NCBI RefSeq assembly: GCF_019218285.1
Contig: NZ_JAHUZG010000003.1
Span: forward strand, 248,001 to 312,000
Reading direction: 5' to 3'
Origin: Antarctobacter sediminis
Lineage (GTDB): Bacteria; Pseudomonadota; Alphaproteobacteria; Rhodobacterales; Rhodobacteraceae
Length of the DNA: 64,000 nt
Both the position numbers and the translations under genes were made by a program. Of this stretch, positions 44,497-53,602 are shown one piece after another. The first letter of the stretch is position 1. The number at the start of each line of letters is the position of its first letter. The notes beneath the pieces were generated by a model. It did no database searches and had not been told where the DNA came from. It saw only the letters and a list, made by a program, of their open reading frames with translations.

Positions 44497-44527
44497 CTCA
44501 GTTCAGCGCTTAACTGAGCGCTCAGTT
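44497..44527. promoter_or_regulatory. Perfect 16-bp palindrome, candidate GntR operator
   Basis: AACTGAGCGCTCAGTT at 44512-44527 is identical to its reverse complement. CTCAGTT occurs again at 44497-44503, giving a second dyad TCAGTT-N8-AACTGA overlapping the first. The pair lies between the GntR gene and the plus-strand operon, 36 bp before the dehydratase start. Confidence 0.65.
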
Positions 44528-44562
44528 GAACCCTCAGAACAACAGACTGCACCGAACCACCC

Positions 44563-45741
44563 ATGAGCCACCCCGCCGCATCCATCCAGGCACCGTCTTT
44601 GCAGGGCCATCACCGACAGGGCCGCCGCCCGGGCAGCCGTAGCAATCTGCTGGTGCTGAACCTGACCGGGCTGACGGAACAGGCCACGCGCCGTATCGCC
44701 ACTGCGCTGCCCGGCGCGGTGCTGGCCTCTTTTCCCTATGGCATGGGTGTTCTGGGACCCGATGCAGAAGCCACCCGCAGGGCACTGACCGGACTGGCAA
44801 ACCACCCGAACACCGGCGCCGTCCTCCTGATCAGCGCGGACCGGTCGCGCCTTGAAGAGGTGCAAGACCGGGTCGAGGGCACCACCCTTTGCGCCGGTCT
44901 GGCGCTGGACAGCGTGGCCCATGACGCCCTGCGGTTGACCGCAGAGGGGATCGCCACCGGTGCGCGCCTGATGCGAGAGGCCTCGCGCCAATGCCGCCAG
45001 CCCATGGATCCCGCCGACATTGTTCTTGCTGTCGAATGCGGCCTGTCGGACCCGACATCGGGCATCGCGGCAAACCCCTTGATCGGGCGGATCGCCAACC
45101 GCGTTGTCGACGCCGGTGGCACCGTCATCATGGGCGAAACGCTGGAATGGCTGGGGGTCGAAACCCAGTTGGCGGCGCGCGCCCGGACCCCCGCGATTGC
45201 AGCCCGCATCACCAAGGCCGTAACCCGGCGCGAATCCCTTGCGGTGGCCAACGGCATCGACCTTGCAGGCATCAATCCCAATCGGCGCAACATCGAGGAA
45301 GGCCTGACCACGATCGAGGAAAAGGCCTCGGGGTCGGTGGCCAAGTCCGGGAGTCACCCGGTCGAAGGTGTCTTGGCCTATGCCGAACCGCCCAGCCACC
45401 CCGGCCTGTGGGTCATGGACGCGCCCAGCTATACGCCGGAATCGCTGACCGGACTGATAGCCGCCGGGGCCCAGCTCGCCCTGTTCTCGACCGGCAGCGG
45501 CAACAGCTATGTCAGCGCCCTGTGCCCTACGATCAAGATTTCGGCAAACGCCCGGACCGTTGCCGCTCTTGACACCCAGATCGACTTTGACGCCTCGCCG
45601 CTGATGACCGGAGCCGACCCTGACATCATGGCCAAGGCGCTATGGGCCGAGGTTCTGGCCACCTTCAACGGTGCAATGACGTGGGGCGAGGTGACGGGCG
45701 AAGGCAACGAGGTCATCAGCCGGTTCGGAGAGGCGCTATGA
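44563..45741 (+). CDS. UxaA/SuyB-like dehydratase, large subunit
   Basis: 392 residues. It matches the large C-terminal domain of the altronate/galactarate dehydratase family: GLSDPTSGIAANPLIGRI near residues 164-181, GETLEWLGVE near 196, NPNRRNIEEGLTTIEEKASGSVAKSG near 242-267 and GSGNSYVSALCPTIKISAN near 306-324. In UxaA and GarD this domain is fused behind a small SAF domain; here the small part is the next gene. Split forms include sulfolactate sulfo-lyase SuyAB. Neighbouring sugar genes favour a sugar-acid dehydratase over a sulfo-lyase, but the substrate is open. Confidence 0.78.
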   Translation: MSHPAASIQAPSLQGHHRQGRRPGSRSNLLVLNLTGLTEQATRRIATALPGAVLASFPYGMGVLGPDAEATRRALTGLANHPNTGAVLLISADRSRLEEVQDRVEGTTLCAGLALDSVAHDALRLTAEGIATGARLMREASRQCRQPMDPADIVLAVECGLSDPTSGIAANPLIGRIANRVVDAGGTVIMGETLEWLGVETQLAARARTPAIAARITKAVTRRESLAVANGIDLAGINPNRRNIEEGLTTIEEKASGSVAKSGSHPVEGVLAYAEPPSHPGLWVMDAPSYTPESLTGLIAAGAQLALFSTGSGNSYVSALCPTIKISANARTVAALDTQIDFDASPLMTGADPDIMAKALWAEVLATFNGAMTWGEVTGEGNEVISRFGEAL

Positions 45742-46031
45742 CAGAGGCCCTCTGCCTGCGACCCGGCGATGACGTGGCCAATGTGCTGGATCATGTGGCG
45801 GCGGGCGACACGGTAACCGTGCTGCCCGAGCGTTTGGCCCTGACCGCGGCGCAGGAAATCCCGCAGTTTCACAAACTTGCCCTGCGCGACCTGCCCGCCG
45901 GAACCATCGTGCGCCGCAACGGCATCGCCATCGGCAAGACAACGCAGGCCGTCGCGGCCGGAACGCATGTGCATGTGCACAATCTCCGCTCGCTTCGCGC
46001 ACGGCCAAGGACAGACAGGAAGGACATGTGA
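45738..46031 (+). CDS. SAF-domain small subunit of the split dehydratase
   Basis: 97 residues, start overlapping the large-subunit stop by four bases (ATGA). SAF-domain pattern: LRPGDDVANVLDHVAAGDTV at residues 6-25, the K-x-A-x-RDLPAGTIVRRNGIAIGKTTQ stretch near 45-68, and the hallmark GTHVHVHN near 73-80 with two His. In UxaA this domain precedes the large domain and contributes to the metal site. In SuyAB-type operons the small gene also comes first, so this order is reversed. The last 17 residues are basic and variable. Confidence 0.8.
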   Translation: MTEALCLRPGDDVANVLDHVAAGDTVTVLPERLALTAAQEIPQFHKLALRDLPAGTIVRRNGIAIGKTTQAVAAGTHVHVHNLRSLRARPRTDRKDM

Positions 46032-46831
46032 TGCCATCAACGCCCACGCTTGAGAAAGGCCTCGCCTTTCGGCGAAAACTGAAGTCCGGTCAGACGGTCA
46101 GCGGCGCGTGGTCGACGCTGGGATCACCCGAAGTCGCCTGCCTGATGGCCCGCGCCGGTCTTGACTACCTGCTGGTCGACCTGGAACACGGGCGTGGCGG
46201 ACTGGAAGGTCTGGCCGCCCAGGTGCAGGCCCTCGCTGCCTTCGAAACGGCAGTGATGGTGCGTCTGCCCGATCACGACGCGGGCAGCGTCAAGCGCGCG
46301 CTCGACATCGGCGCAAACGCCTTGCTGGTGCCGCAGGTGGACCGCCCGGAACAGGCAAGCGCCATCCTGGACGCTGCGCTTTTTCCAACCGAGGGCCGGC
46401 GCGGCGTAGCGGTTGGGGCCATTGCCGCCGCCGACTGGGGCTATGCGCCCGACATCTACTACGAGGCCGCAAATGACGCTTTGACCGTACTGGTTCAGGT
46501 GGAATCGCCCGAGTCCGTTTCGAACCTGACCGAGATCCTCGCCCTGCCCCGGCTGGACGGCATCTTTGTCGGCCCGAATGATCTTAGCGCCTCGATGGGG
46601 ATGTTCCGCCAGTTCGAAACCCCCGCCTTCCGGCAAGTCTTTGACGAGGTGCGGGCAAGGACGCTTGAGGCGGGCAAGATCTTTGGCGCTCTGCCTGTGC
46701 CCTTGCCGGGACTGGACGTCGACGGGCTGTTTGCCTCGGGGGCGCAGGTCGTCCCCGCGGGATCGGACCAAAGCCTGTTGCGCGCCGGGGCCAGCGGCAT
46801 CGTCGCCTCGCACGAGGCGCGCGGCCAATGA
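46031..46831 (+). CDS. HpcH/HpaI-family class II aldolase
   Basis: 266 residues from the ATG sharing a base with the previous stop (TGATG); a GTG one codon earlier is an alternative. TIM-barrel with LVDLEHGRGG near residues 49-58 (base His), VMVRLPDH near 76 (Arg), VQVESPESV near 157 (metal Glu) and GIFVGPNDLSASMG near 179 (metal Asp). These metal-dependent aldolases cleave 2-keto-3-deoxy acids (as GarL, HpaI or RhmA) to pyruvate plus an aldehyde. Following a sugar-acid dehydratase and before an aldehyde dehydrogenase, it fits the cleavage step of a non-phosphorylative pathway. Confidence 0.88.
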   Translation: MPSTPTLEKGLAFRRKLKSGQTVSGAWSTLGSPEVACLMARAGLDYLLVDLEHGRGGLEGLAAQVQALAAFETAVMVRLPDHDAGSVKRALDIGANALLVPQVDRPEQASAILDAALFPTEGRRGVAVGAIAAADWGYAPDIYYEAANDALTVLVQVESPESVSNLTEILALPRLDGIFVGPNDLSASMGMFRQFETPAFRQVFDEVRARTLEAGKIFGALPVPLPGLDVDGLFASGAQVVPAGSDQSLLRAGASGIVASHEARGQ

Positions 46832-48282
46832 CCTTGGACACCATGCCACAAAGCTGCCCGCCGACACTTCCCGCGCCGCAGGACTGGAGCGGAGCATCCA
46901 CTATCGAGCTGACAGACCCGGCCGACCGCAAACGCACGATGGCCCGCTATGCCACCGCTACGACGGCCGATGCGCAGCGCGTCCTTGATCTTGCGCGGCA
47001 AGGCTTTGCCGCGTGGTCCGCCCTGACCGTAAACCAGCGTTGCGACCTGCTGGCCAGTTGGCTGCTGCGGATCGAGGCGGATGCCGAGCAGTTGGCCGGG
47101 GAAATGACCGACGAACAAGGCAAACCGCTGGCGGAGTCCCGTGCCGAGATCGGCAAATCGCTGCGCGAGGCGCGGCAGATGCTGGGTTTCGCCCGTCAGC
47201 ATGGCGGCCAGACTCTGCCGGGGCGCACACCCGGCTGGACCAACACCATCCTGCGGCGTCCGCGCGGCGTGGTCCTTGCCATCACCCCGTGGAACTTCCC
47301 GGTGCTGACACCGCTGCGCAAGCTGGTGCCCGCGTTGGCAACTGGCAACGCGGTGATCCTGAAACCATCCGAATATACACCCGCCGCCGCCATGCGGATC
47401 GTCCGGGCCGCCGAAGGCATACTGCCCGAGAACACGCTCACCCTTGTGAACGGTGCGGGTGATGTGGCGGCCACGCTAACCGCCAGTCGCAACATCGACG
47501 CGATTTCCTTTACCGGCTCTGTTGCGACGGGGCGCAAGATCGGCGCGGTTGCAGGGGAAAACCTTGTCCCCGTTTCGATGGAACTGGGGGGCAAGAACGC
47601 CGCAATCGTAGATGACGTGGCCGATCTGGATGCGGCATTGGACGCGATCACCGGCGCAGCGATGCAATGCGCGGGCCAAAGATGCACCGCGATCAGCCGC
47701 GTGATCCTGCATGACGCGATTTTTGAACCGGCCTGCAAAGGTCTTGCCGAACGGTTGAACAGCCTGACCCCGGGGCCGGGCCGCGCCGAAGGCACAACGC
47801 TTGGCCCGATCACGACACAGGCCCAGCTGGACCGGATCATCCACCTTGTCCGCGCCGCCGAACTGGATGGTGCCGAGGTCCTGACAGGCGGCCACCGACT
47901 GTCACCAGAGGCGGCACCCGACGGGCTTTTCTTTGCGCCGTCCCTTTTGGCCAGCAACGACCCGCGCAACCCCGCAAACCGGGAAGAGATCTTTGGCCCG
48001 GTGCTGACCCTGTCGCGCTATCACACTGATGACGAGGCATTGTCGCTGGCCAATGCCACTCGGTACGGGCTGACCAGCGCGATCTTCACCGACCGGCTCG
48101 ACTTTGCCAATCGCGCCCTGCGCGAACTGCAAACCGGCATGATTCACGTCAACCATGGCACCGCGCCGGACGACAACATGCCTTTTGTCGGCATCCGCGA
48201 CAGCGGGCTGGGCACCGGATCTGTCGGCCCCTCCACCCTTGATTTCTACACGACCGAACACGCCGCCTACACCGCCGGCTGA
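46828..48282 (+). CDS. NAD(P)-dependent aldehyde dehydrogenase
   Basis: 484 residues, overlapping the aldolase gene by four bases. Standard ALDH fold: ITPWNFPVLTPLRKLVPAL near residues 152-170, SFTGSVATGRKIG near 227, MELGGKN near 251 (general base Glu) and the nucleophile Cys in AGQRCTAISR near 286. It would oxidise the aldehyde released by the aldolase (glycolaldehyde, lactaldehyde or a semialdehyde). Its sequence is near the succinate/alpha-ketoglutarate semialdehyde dehydrogenase branch, so a Weimberg-type 2,5-dioxopentanoate role is an alternative. Confidence 0.87.
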   Translation: MTLDTMPQSCPPTLPAPQDWSGASTIELTDPADRKRTMARYATATTADAQRVLDLARQGFAAWSALTVNQRCDLLASWLLRIEADAEQLAGEMTDEQGKPLAESRAEIGKSLREARQMLGFARQHGGQTLPGRTPGWTNTILRRPRGVVLAITPWNFPVLTPLRKLVPALATGNAVILKPSEYTPAAAMRIVRAAEGILPENTLTLVNGAGDVAATLTASRNIDAISFTGSVATGRKIGAVAGENLVPVSMELGGKNAAIVDDVADLDAALDAITGAAMQCAGQRCTAISRVILHDAIFEPACKGLAERLNSLTPGPGRAEGTTLGPITTQAQLDRIIHLVRAAELDGAEVLTGGHRLSPEAAPDGLFFAPSLLASNDPRNPANREEIFGPVLTLSRYHTDDEALSLANATRYGLTSAIFTDRLDFANRALRELQTGMIHVNHGTAPDDNMPFVGIRDSGLGTGSVGPSTLDFYTTEHAAYTAG

Positions 48283-48292
48283 AGGAGCAGAC

Positions 48293-49393
48293 ATGAAGTT
48301 CACGAATATCGAGATCCGCGCCTGCCGCCATGAGCCGGAACAGGCCTACAAGCTGAAAGACGGCAAACCGATCGATTTTGAATTCCTCGCCATGCGGTTC
48401 GACACCGATGAGGGGCTGAGCGTGGAAACCTTCGGCTTTGCCGGGCGCAGCGCGTTGGCCATGGGGGCGGTTTCGGCGGAACTCTTGCGGCCTTTCTTCC
48501 TCGGCCGCGACCCGGATTACCGCGAACGCCACTGGCACGATTACCGCCGCTTTAACCGGGCATGGAACTTTACCCCCGGCTACGCCTATGCGCCCTATGA
48601 CATCGCCTGCCACATTGTGCAGGCCACCGCCGCCGGCCTGCCACTGTACAAACACCTTGGCGCAGTGCGCGACAGCATCCCGATCTATGGCTCGTCCCTG
48701 ACCCTGCCCACGGCAGAGGCCTATGCCGAAGAGGCGCGCGACCTAAAGGCGCGCGGTTGGGCCGCCTACAAACTGCACCCCCCCGCCGATCTGGACATCG
48801 CGTTCGAGGCGCACCGCGCCTGCCGCGAAGCCGTCGGCCCGGATTTCCGCCTGATGAGCGACCCGGTCAACAACTTCAACTTCCAACAGAACATCCACTT
48901 TGGCCGGATGCTGGAAGAGCTGAACTACTACTGGCTCGAAGAGCCGATGTTCGATGAATGCCACGGCTCTCTGCGCTCGCTGCGCGACACGCTCAAAATC
49001 CCGATCGTCGGCGGCGAGACGGCGGAGAACCACCCCGCCGGTGTGGCCGAGCTGATCGCCAGCCGCTGCATCGACATCGTGCGCGGCGATGCGTCCTGGT
49101 CCGGCGGGATCACTGGCTTGATGAAAACCGCGCATCTGGCCGAAGCCCACGGCATGAACTGTGAAATCCATACCGCGATCTATCACCCGCTGGAGTTGGT
49201 GAACCTGCATTGCGCCGCGGCCATCCGCAACAACGAGTTCTTCGAAGTGCTGGTGCCGGAGCACCTGTTCGCCATCGGGCTGAAAGATCCCATCGACATC
49301 CGCGACGGCCACGCCCACCTGCCGCAAGCGCCGGGGCTGGGCATCGCGCTGGATTGGGATTTCATCGACAACGCCACGCTAAAGGTGATGTGA
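48293..49393 (+). CDS. Enolase-superfamily sugar-acid dehydratase
   Basis: 366 residues from the ATG after GAAGGAG; the open frame extends upstream into the ALDH gene but is not used. The N-terminal cap covers residues 1-130. The barrel has YKLHPP near 159 at the base position, MSDPVNNF near 187 (metal Asp), WLEEPM near 213 (Glu), GGETAEN near 237 (Glu) and EIHTAIYH near 281 (catalytic His). The usual Lys-x-Lys of mandelate-racemase-type members is Lys-x-His, so the substrate group may be uncommon. Part of the sugar-oxidation operon, coupled to the importer genes that follow. Confidence 0.85.
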   Translation: MKFTNIEIRACRHEPEQAYKLKDGKPIDFEFLAMRFDTDEGLSVETFGFAGRSALAMGAVSAELLRPFFLGRDPDYRERHWHDYRRFNRAWNFTPGYAYAPYDIACHIVQATAAGLPLYKHLGAVRDSIPIYGSSLTLPTAEAYAEEARDLKARGWAAYKLHPPADLDIAFEAHRACREAVGPDFRLMSDPVNNFNFQQNIHFGRMLEELNYYWLEEPMFDECHGSLRSLRDTLKIPIVGGETAENHPAGVAELIASRCIDIVRGDASWSGGITGLMKTAHLAEAHGMNCEIHTAIYHPLELVNLHCAAAIRNNEFFEVLVPEHLFAIGLKDPIDIRDGHAHLPQAPGLGIALDWDFIDNATLKVM

Positions 49394-50262
49394 TGGCTGA
49401 CACCGCCCTCCCACGCAACACGGTCAACGAGGAACGCCAGCGCCGCTGGCGACAGGCCTCGATCTATGCCGCGCTGATCCTTGTCACCTTTGTCATGGTC
49501 TTTCCGGTGCTCTGGATGGTCTCGGTTTCCCTGAAACCGACGACCGAGACATTCTCGCTTCCGCCGCGCCTGTTGCCAGAGGAATTCCACTGGGGCGGCT
49601 ATGCCAAGGTGCTGACCGATCCGAAATTCCGCACCTTCCTGATCAACAGTTACGTGGTCGGGCTGGCCGTTACCTTCCTGTCGCTGATCATCGGCACGCT
49701 GGCGGCCTTTGGCTTCAGCCGCTACCGGTTCTTCGGTGACCGGGTGGCCAAGCTGTTTGTCATCACCACCCAGATGGTGCCGACGATCACCCTGTTGATT
49801 CCCTATTTCGGCGTGATCGTCTTTTTGGGGCTCTATAACACGCTCTGGGGTCTGGTGCTGACCTACCTGACCTTTGCCCTGCCCTATTCCATCATCATGA
49901 TGAACGGCTATCTCGACACAATCCCCAAGGATTTCGACGAGGCCGCCACCATCGACGGGTGCACCCCGCTGGGCGTGCTGGTTCGCGTGCTGCTGCCCGT
50001 GGCGCTGCCCGGCATCATTTCGACCGCGGTCTATACCTTCCTGCTGGCCTGGAATGAGTTCCTGTTCGCGCTCGCGCTGACGCGGTCTATGGACATGCGC
50101 ACTGTGCCCGTAGGAATTTCGATGATGGTGGGCGAGTTCGGCCTGAAATGGGACGAGATGATGGCCTTTTCGGTGATCGGATCCCTGCCGGTGCTGATCC
50201 TGTTCATGCTTGTCCAAAGGTTTGTCGTCAGCGGCCTCGCCGCCGGGGGCGTCAAGGGCTGA
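49393..50262 (+). CDS. CUT1 sugar ABC transporter permease, MalG-like
   Basis: 289 residues, ATG sharing a base with the previous stop (TGATG). Six membrane helices, and the EAA loop appears as DTIPKDFDEAATIDGCTPLGVLVRVLLP near residues 171-198, which contacts the ATPase. It follows the N-terminal tail plus WMVSVSLKPTTETF pattern of MalG-type permeases. It works with the MalF-like permease (51631), binding protein (50319) and ATPase (52535). Confidence 0.9.
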   Translation: MADTALPRNTVNEERQRRWRQASIYAALILVTFVMVFPVLWMVSVSLKPTTETFSLPPRLLPEEFHWGGYAKVLTDPKFRTFLINSYVVGLAVTFLSLIIGTLAAFGFSRYRFFGDRVAKLFVITTQMVPTITLLIPYFGVIVFLGLYNTLWGLVLTYLTFALPYSIIMMNGYLDTIPKDFDEAATIDGCTPLGVLVRVLLPVALPGIISTAVYTFLLAWNEFLFALALTRSMDMRTVPVGISMMVGEFGLKWDEMMAFSVIGSLPVLILFMLVQRFVVSGLAAGGVKG

Positions 50263-50275
50263 TCCGCCCGCCAAA

Positions 50276-50292
50276 CGGGGCGGGAGGCCCCG
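50276..50292 (+). other. Short GC hairpin before the binding-protein gene
   Basis: CGGGGC and GCCCCG form a 6-bp stem with a 5-base loop in the 56-bp gap between permease and binding-protein genes. It may be an mRNA processing or stability element. The binding-protein ribosome site AGAGGAGGAG lies just after it. Confidence 0.35.
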
Positions 50293-50318
50293 CTATTCCC
50301 CAGAGGAGGAGAAAGACA

Positions 50319-51572
50319 ATGAAAAGACACCTGCCCAAATGGGCACTGGCCGCCGCCACGTCGCTGGCCACGCTGCTGCCCGCCAGTCTGCCCGCCGCCG
50401 AGATCGAATGGCTGCAATGGTTCGCCGCCGAGGACCCCAGCGGTTTCTACGACGGGTTGATCGAGGATTTCGAAGCCAAGCACCCCGACATTACCGTCAA
50501 GCTGGTCACCCAGCCCTTTGGCAAGGTCCGCGAAAGCATCGTGACCGATACTGCCATCGGCGTCGGCTCGGACGTTCTGGGCCTGAACATGCCATGGACC
50601 ACCGAGTTCCTCGACATCGGCATCCTTGAACCGCTGGACGATTATCTTGCCCGCGAAGACAACAGCTTTGCGACCACCGATCTGGTCGAAGCCCCGATTG
50701 GCAAGATCAACGGCAAGACGTGGATGGTGCCGCTGAACGCCTTTCCTTTTGTGATGCACGTCAACATGGGATTGGTGAAACAGGCCGGCTTTGACGCGCC
50801 GCCCGCCACTTGGGAAGAGCTGTCGGAACAGGCCGCGGCCATTTCTGCGCTGGAAAACGGGATCTCCGGGCTGGGGATGCCGTTCAGTTCTCAGCCGCCG
50901 TCGAACGGGCCGATCCTGACTTTCCTGCCCCTGCTTTATGCCAACGGCGGCCGGATCATGGACGGCACCACGCCGAACTTCGACAACGCCAAGGTTGTCG
51001 AGACCATGGAATTCATCAAGACGCTGAATGAGGCAGGTGCCATTGCCCCCGGCGCGGCTTCGCGCACCGGCGGTGTCGATCTGGAGGAATTCATCGCCGG
51101 GCGCACCGGTTTCCTGATCTCTCCGGGCGTGCATTCCAGCGCAATCACGGGCCGCAATCCGGACATCGACTATACCCTTGTGCGGGTGCCTTCGAACGGG
51201 ACAAACGCCTATCGGGTCCACGGTTGGGAATTGGGCATCTCTGCGGACAGCCGCAACAAGGATGCCGCATGGACCTTTGTGAACTATCTGCTCTCGCCCG
51301 AGGTGAACGCCCGCGTGGCAAAGGCATCGAACGCGCTGCCCGGTAACCTTGCGGCGCTGGACGCAGTGCGCAAAGGCGCCGATGCGACACTTGTCAAACA
51401 GATGGACATCCTCGCCGGCGACAGCCCTGTCGAGGAAATGCGCCAGTCGCCCAAGGCCGTGGCCAGCTGGTCCCTGATGACCGAGGAAATCCAGGCCATG
51501 TTGCGGGGCGACAAGACACCCGAAGAGGCCGCCGCCGCCGTCCAGGCACGCTGGATGGACCTTCTCAAGTGA
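50319..51572 (+). CDS. Extracellular solute-binding protein, CUT1 sugar type
   Basis: 417 residues with a Sec signal (residues 1-27, MKRHLPKWALAAATSLATLLPASLPAA). Family 1 solute-binding pattern: FYDGLIEDFEAKHPDITVKLVTQPFGKVRESI near 43-74, NGKTWMVPLNAFPFVMHVN near 129-147 and AGRTGFLISPG near 262-272. No lipobox Cys, so it is periplasmic and soluble. The ligand should be a sugar or sugar acid matching the pathway enzymes. A strong ribosome site precedes it and hairpins flank the gene on both sides, consistent with higher expression than the rest of the importer. Confidence 0.9.
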   Translation: MKRHLPKWALAAATSLATLLPASLPAAEIEWLQWFAAEDPSGFYDGLIEDFEAKHPDITVKLVTQPFGKVRESIVTDTAIGVGSDVLGLNMPWTTEFLDIGILEPLDDYLAREDNSFATTDLVEAPIGKINGKTWMVPLNAFPFVMHVNMGLVKQAGFDAPPATWEELSEQAAAISALENGISGLGMPFSSQPPSNGPILTFLPLLYANGGRIMDGTTPNFDNAKVVETMEFIKTLNEAGAIAPGAASRTGGVDLEEFIAGRTGFLISPGVHSSAITGRNPDIDYTLVRVPSNGTNAYRVHGWELGISADSRNKDAAWTFVNYLLSPEVNARVAKASNALPGNLAALDAVRKGADATLVKQMDILAGDSPVEEMRQSPKAVASWSLMTEEIQAMLRGDKTPEEAAAAVQARWMDLLK

Positions 51573-51585
51573 CCCTGCCCGGAGC

Positions 51586-51601
51586 GGGCGCCGCGGCGCC
51601 C
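51586..51601 (+). other. Perfect 16-bp GC palindrome after the binding-protein gene
   Basis: GGGCGCCGCGGCGCCC is its own reverse complement, 13 bp past the binding-protein stop. Such stem-loops at the 3-prime end of a binding-protein gene commonly protect that part of the mRNA and lower expression of downstream permease genes. Confidence 0.6.
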
Positions 51602-51630
51602 TCTCCACCCTTTCAGACAAGGATGACGTC

Positions 51631-52518
51631 GTGACCAGACCGTTCCGCCTGCTGGCCGCTTCCGGCACGCCCTACCTGTTCCTTCTTCCGGGGCTGGTGA
51701 TCCTCGGCGCGCTGCTTTCCGTGCCGCTCTACAAAGTTGTGGAATACTCGCTTTATGACAATGTGATCGTCGAGCGAAATCCAACCTTCGTGGGGCTTCA
51801 GAACTACCGCGAGATCCTTGGCGATCCCGGCTATTGGACCGCCGGATGGAACACGCTGCTGTTCACCGTGGGGTCGGTTGCGGGCCACATGATCGTCGGC
51901 ATCGGGCTGGCCTTGCTGGTCAATGCCGATATCCACCCCCGCGCGCGCACCTTTTTTCGGTCGATGCTGGTGCTGCCGTGGATCTTTACCGCCGTGGTGG
52001 TAGCACTGAACTGGCAGTTGCTGCTGAACCCCTTTGGACTGGTGAACTACCTGCTTGAAGGGGCGGGCCTGATCTCCGAGCCGCTGGACTGGCTGGGCAA
52101 TCCCGATCTGGCCATGTGGTCGCTGTTGCTGATCTCGACCTGGCGCGGATACCCCTTCATCATGGTCAGCTTTTTGTCCGGCTTGCAAACCGTTCCGCGC
52201 GAATTATACGAGGCCGCCGACATCGACGGCGCGGGGTTCTGGCACAAGTTCTGGCATGTCACCCTGCCACAGCTGAAACCGGTGATCTTTGGCGTGGCGC
52301 TTCTTGACCTGATCTGGACCTTCCAGCTGTTCCCGTTGGTCTGGCTGACCACTGGCGGCGGCCCCGGTCGCGCGACCGAAGTCCTGTCGACGCTGACCTT
52401 CCGCCTTGCCTTCGTCGATTTCGAATTTGCCCAGGCGGCCACCGTCGCCGTTTCCATCCTCATCATCTCGGCAGCCTTCACCGTGCTTTACCTGCGCAAC
52501 GAAGCGCGGCGCCTGTAA
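51631..52518 (+). CDS. CUT1 sugar ABC transporter permease, MalF-like
   Basis: 295 residues with a GTG start, six bases after AAGGATG. Six membrane helices and an EAA loop [29 protein letters not shown] near residues 188-216. N-terminal region [29 protein letters not shown] is typical of MalF-type permeases. Forms the heterodimeric channel with the MalG-like protein. The gene order (MalG, binding protein, MalF, ATPase) differs from the common binding protein, MalF, MalG order. Confidence 0.9.
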   Translation: MTRPFRLLAASGTPYLFLLPGLVILGALLSVPLYKVVEYSLYDNVIVERNPTFVGLQNYREILGDPGYWTAGWNTLLFTVGSVAGHMIVGIGLALLVNADIHPRARTFFRSMLVLPWIFTAVVVALNWQLLLNPFGLVNYLLEGAGLISEPLDWLGNPDLAMWSLLLISTWRGYPFIMVSFLSGLQTVPRELYEAADIDGAGFWHKFWHVTLPQLKPVIFGVALLDLIWTFQLFPLVWLTTGGGPGRATEVLSTLTFRLAFVDFEFAQAATVAVSILIISAAFTVLYLRNEARRL

Positions 52519-52534
52519 CGCCCCGGAGTCCCCC

Positions 52535-53602
52535 ATGTCCCGCATCGAAATATCCAACCTCGTCAAGATGTACGGCAACCACAAGGCGCTGCACGGCATC
52601 GACATATCCATCGCACCCGGAGAGTTCTGCGTCCTTGTCGGCCCCTCGGGATGTGGCAAATCCACGACCCTGCGCATGGTCGCGGGACTGGAAACCATCA
52701 GCGGTGGCGAAATCGCCATCGGCGACCGCGTGGTGAACGGCCTGCGCCCCAAGGAACGTGGCATCGCCATGGTGTTCCAGAACTATGCCCTTTACCCGGC
52801 CAAAACGGTCCGGGGAAACATGGCCTTTTCGCTGCAATTGTCCCGGATGCCCCGGGCCGAAATCGACCGCCGCGTGAACGAAGTGGCCGAGATCCTTGAA
52901 CTGACGCCGCTATTGGACCGCAAGCCTGCCGCCCTGTCCGGCGGTCAGCGTCAGCGCGTCGCCATGGGCCGCGCCATCGTACGCGACCCAGAAGTTTTCC
53001 TGTTCGACGAACCGCTGTCGAACCTTGACGCCAAGCTGCGTGGACAGATGCGCGCGGAAATCAAGCGCCTGCATCAGCGGCTGGAAAACACCATCATCTA
53101 CGTGACCCACGATCAGGTCGAGGCGATGACACTGGCCGACCGTATCGTGATCATGCGCGACGGGCGGATCGAACAGCAGGGCACACCGGATTCCGTGTTC
53201 CACGATCCCGAAACCGTCTTTGTGGCCGGGTTCATGGGCAGCCCGCCGATGAACCTTGTCGATTGCACGGTCACACCCACGGGGCTCAGGCTGGGTGACG
53301 CCGATCTAATCTGCGCCACACCCGACGGCCTGCGCGCCGGCGACCGCGTCACCTTCGGCATCCGCCCGGATGACGTGCGCCCTGCCACCGACCTGCCCCA
53401 TGGCGTCCCGGCCCGCCTGCCCGTCGACCTGATCGAACAATTGGGAACAGAGAAACTGGTGCATTTCCGCGCCGGCGCGCATGAATTGATCGGCAAGACC
53501 GGCGGGCGCGTGGATCTGGCCGAAGGCACGGTACAGACGCTGGCCTTTGACATGGCCCATGCCTATTTCTTCGACGCCGAAACCGGGCAGCGCATCCGAT
53601 GA
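52535..53602 (+). CDS. CUT1 ABC transporter ATPase, MalK/UgpC-like
   Basis: 355 residues from ATG at 52535. Walker [10 protein letters not shown] near residues 36-44, Q-loop FQNYALYP near 80, signature [14 protein letters not shown] near 134-147, Walker [13 protein letters not shown] near 154-165 and the switch His in [12 protein letters not shown]-terminal OB-fold (TOBE/MalK) domain from about residue 235 is present, which in family members takes regulatory contacts. The Y-P-A-K-T stretch after the Q-loop differs slightly from the usual Y-P-H-M-T/S. Overlaps the aldo/keto reductase gene by four bases. Confidence 0.93.
   Translation: MSRIEISNLVKMYGNHKALHGIDISIAPGEFCVLVGPSGCGKSTTLRMVAGLETISGGEIAIGDRVVNGLRPKERGIAMVFQNYALYPAKTVRGNMAFSLQLSRMPRAEIDRRVNEVAEILELTPLLDRKPAALSGGQRQRVAMGRAIVRDPEVFLFDEPLSNLDAKLRGQMRAEIKRLHQRLENTIIYVTHDQVEAMTLADRIVIMRDGRIEQQGTPDSVFHDPETVFVAGFMGSPPMNLVDCTVTPTGLRLGDADLICATPDGLRAGDRVTFGIRPDDVRPATDLPHGVPARLPVDLIEQLGTEKLVHFRAGAHELIGKTGGRVDLAEGTVQTLAFDMAHAYFFDAETGQRIR

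Noticed and set aside
44563-46031. Naming the split dehydratase sulfolactate sulfo-lyase (suyAB)
   Set aside because: Size and split state fit, but the gene order is reversed and all neighbours are sugar-pathway genes. No sulfolactate transport or sulfite handling genes are seen.
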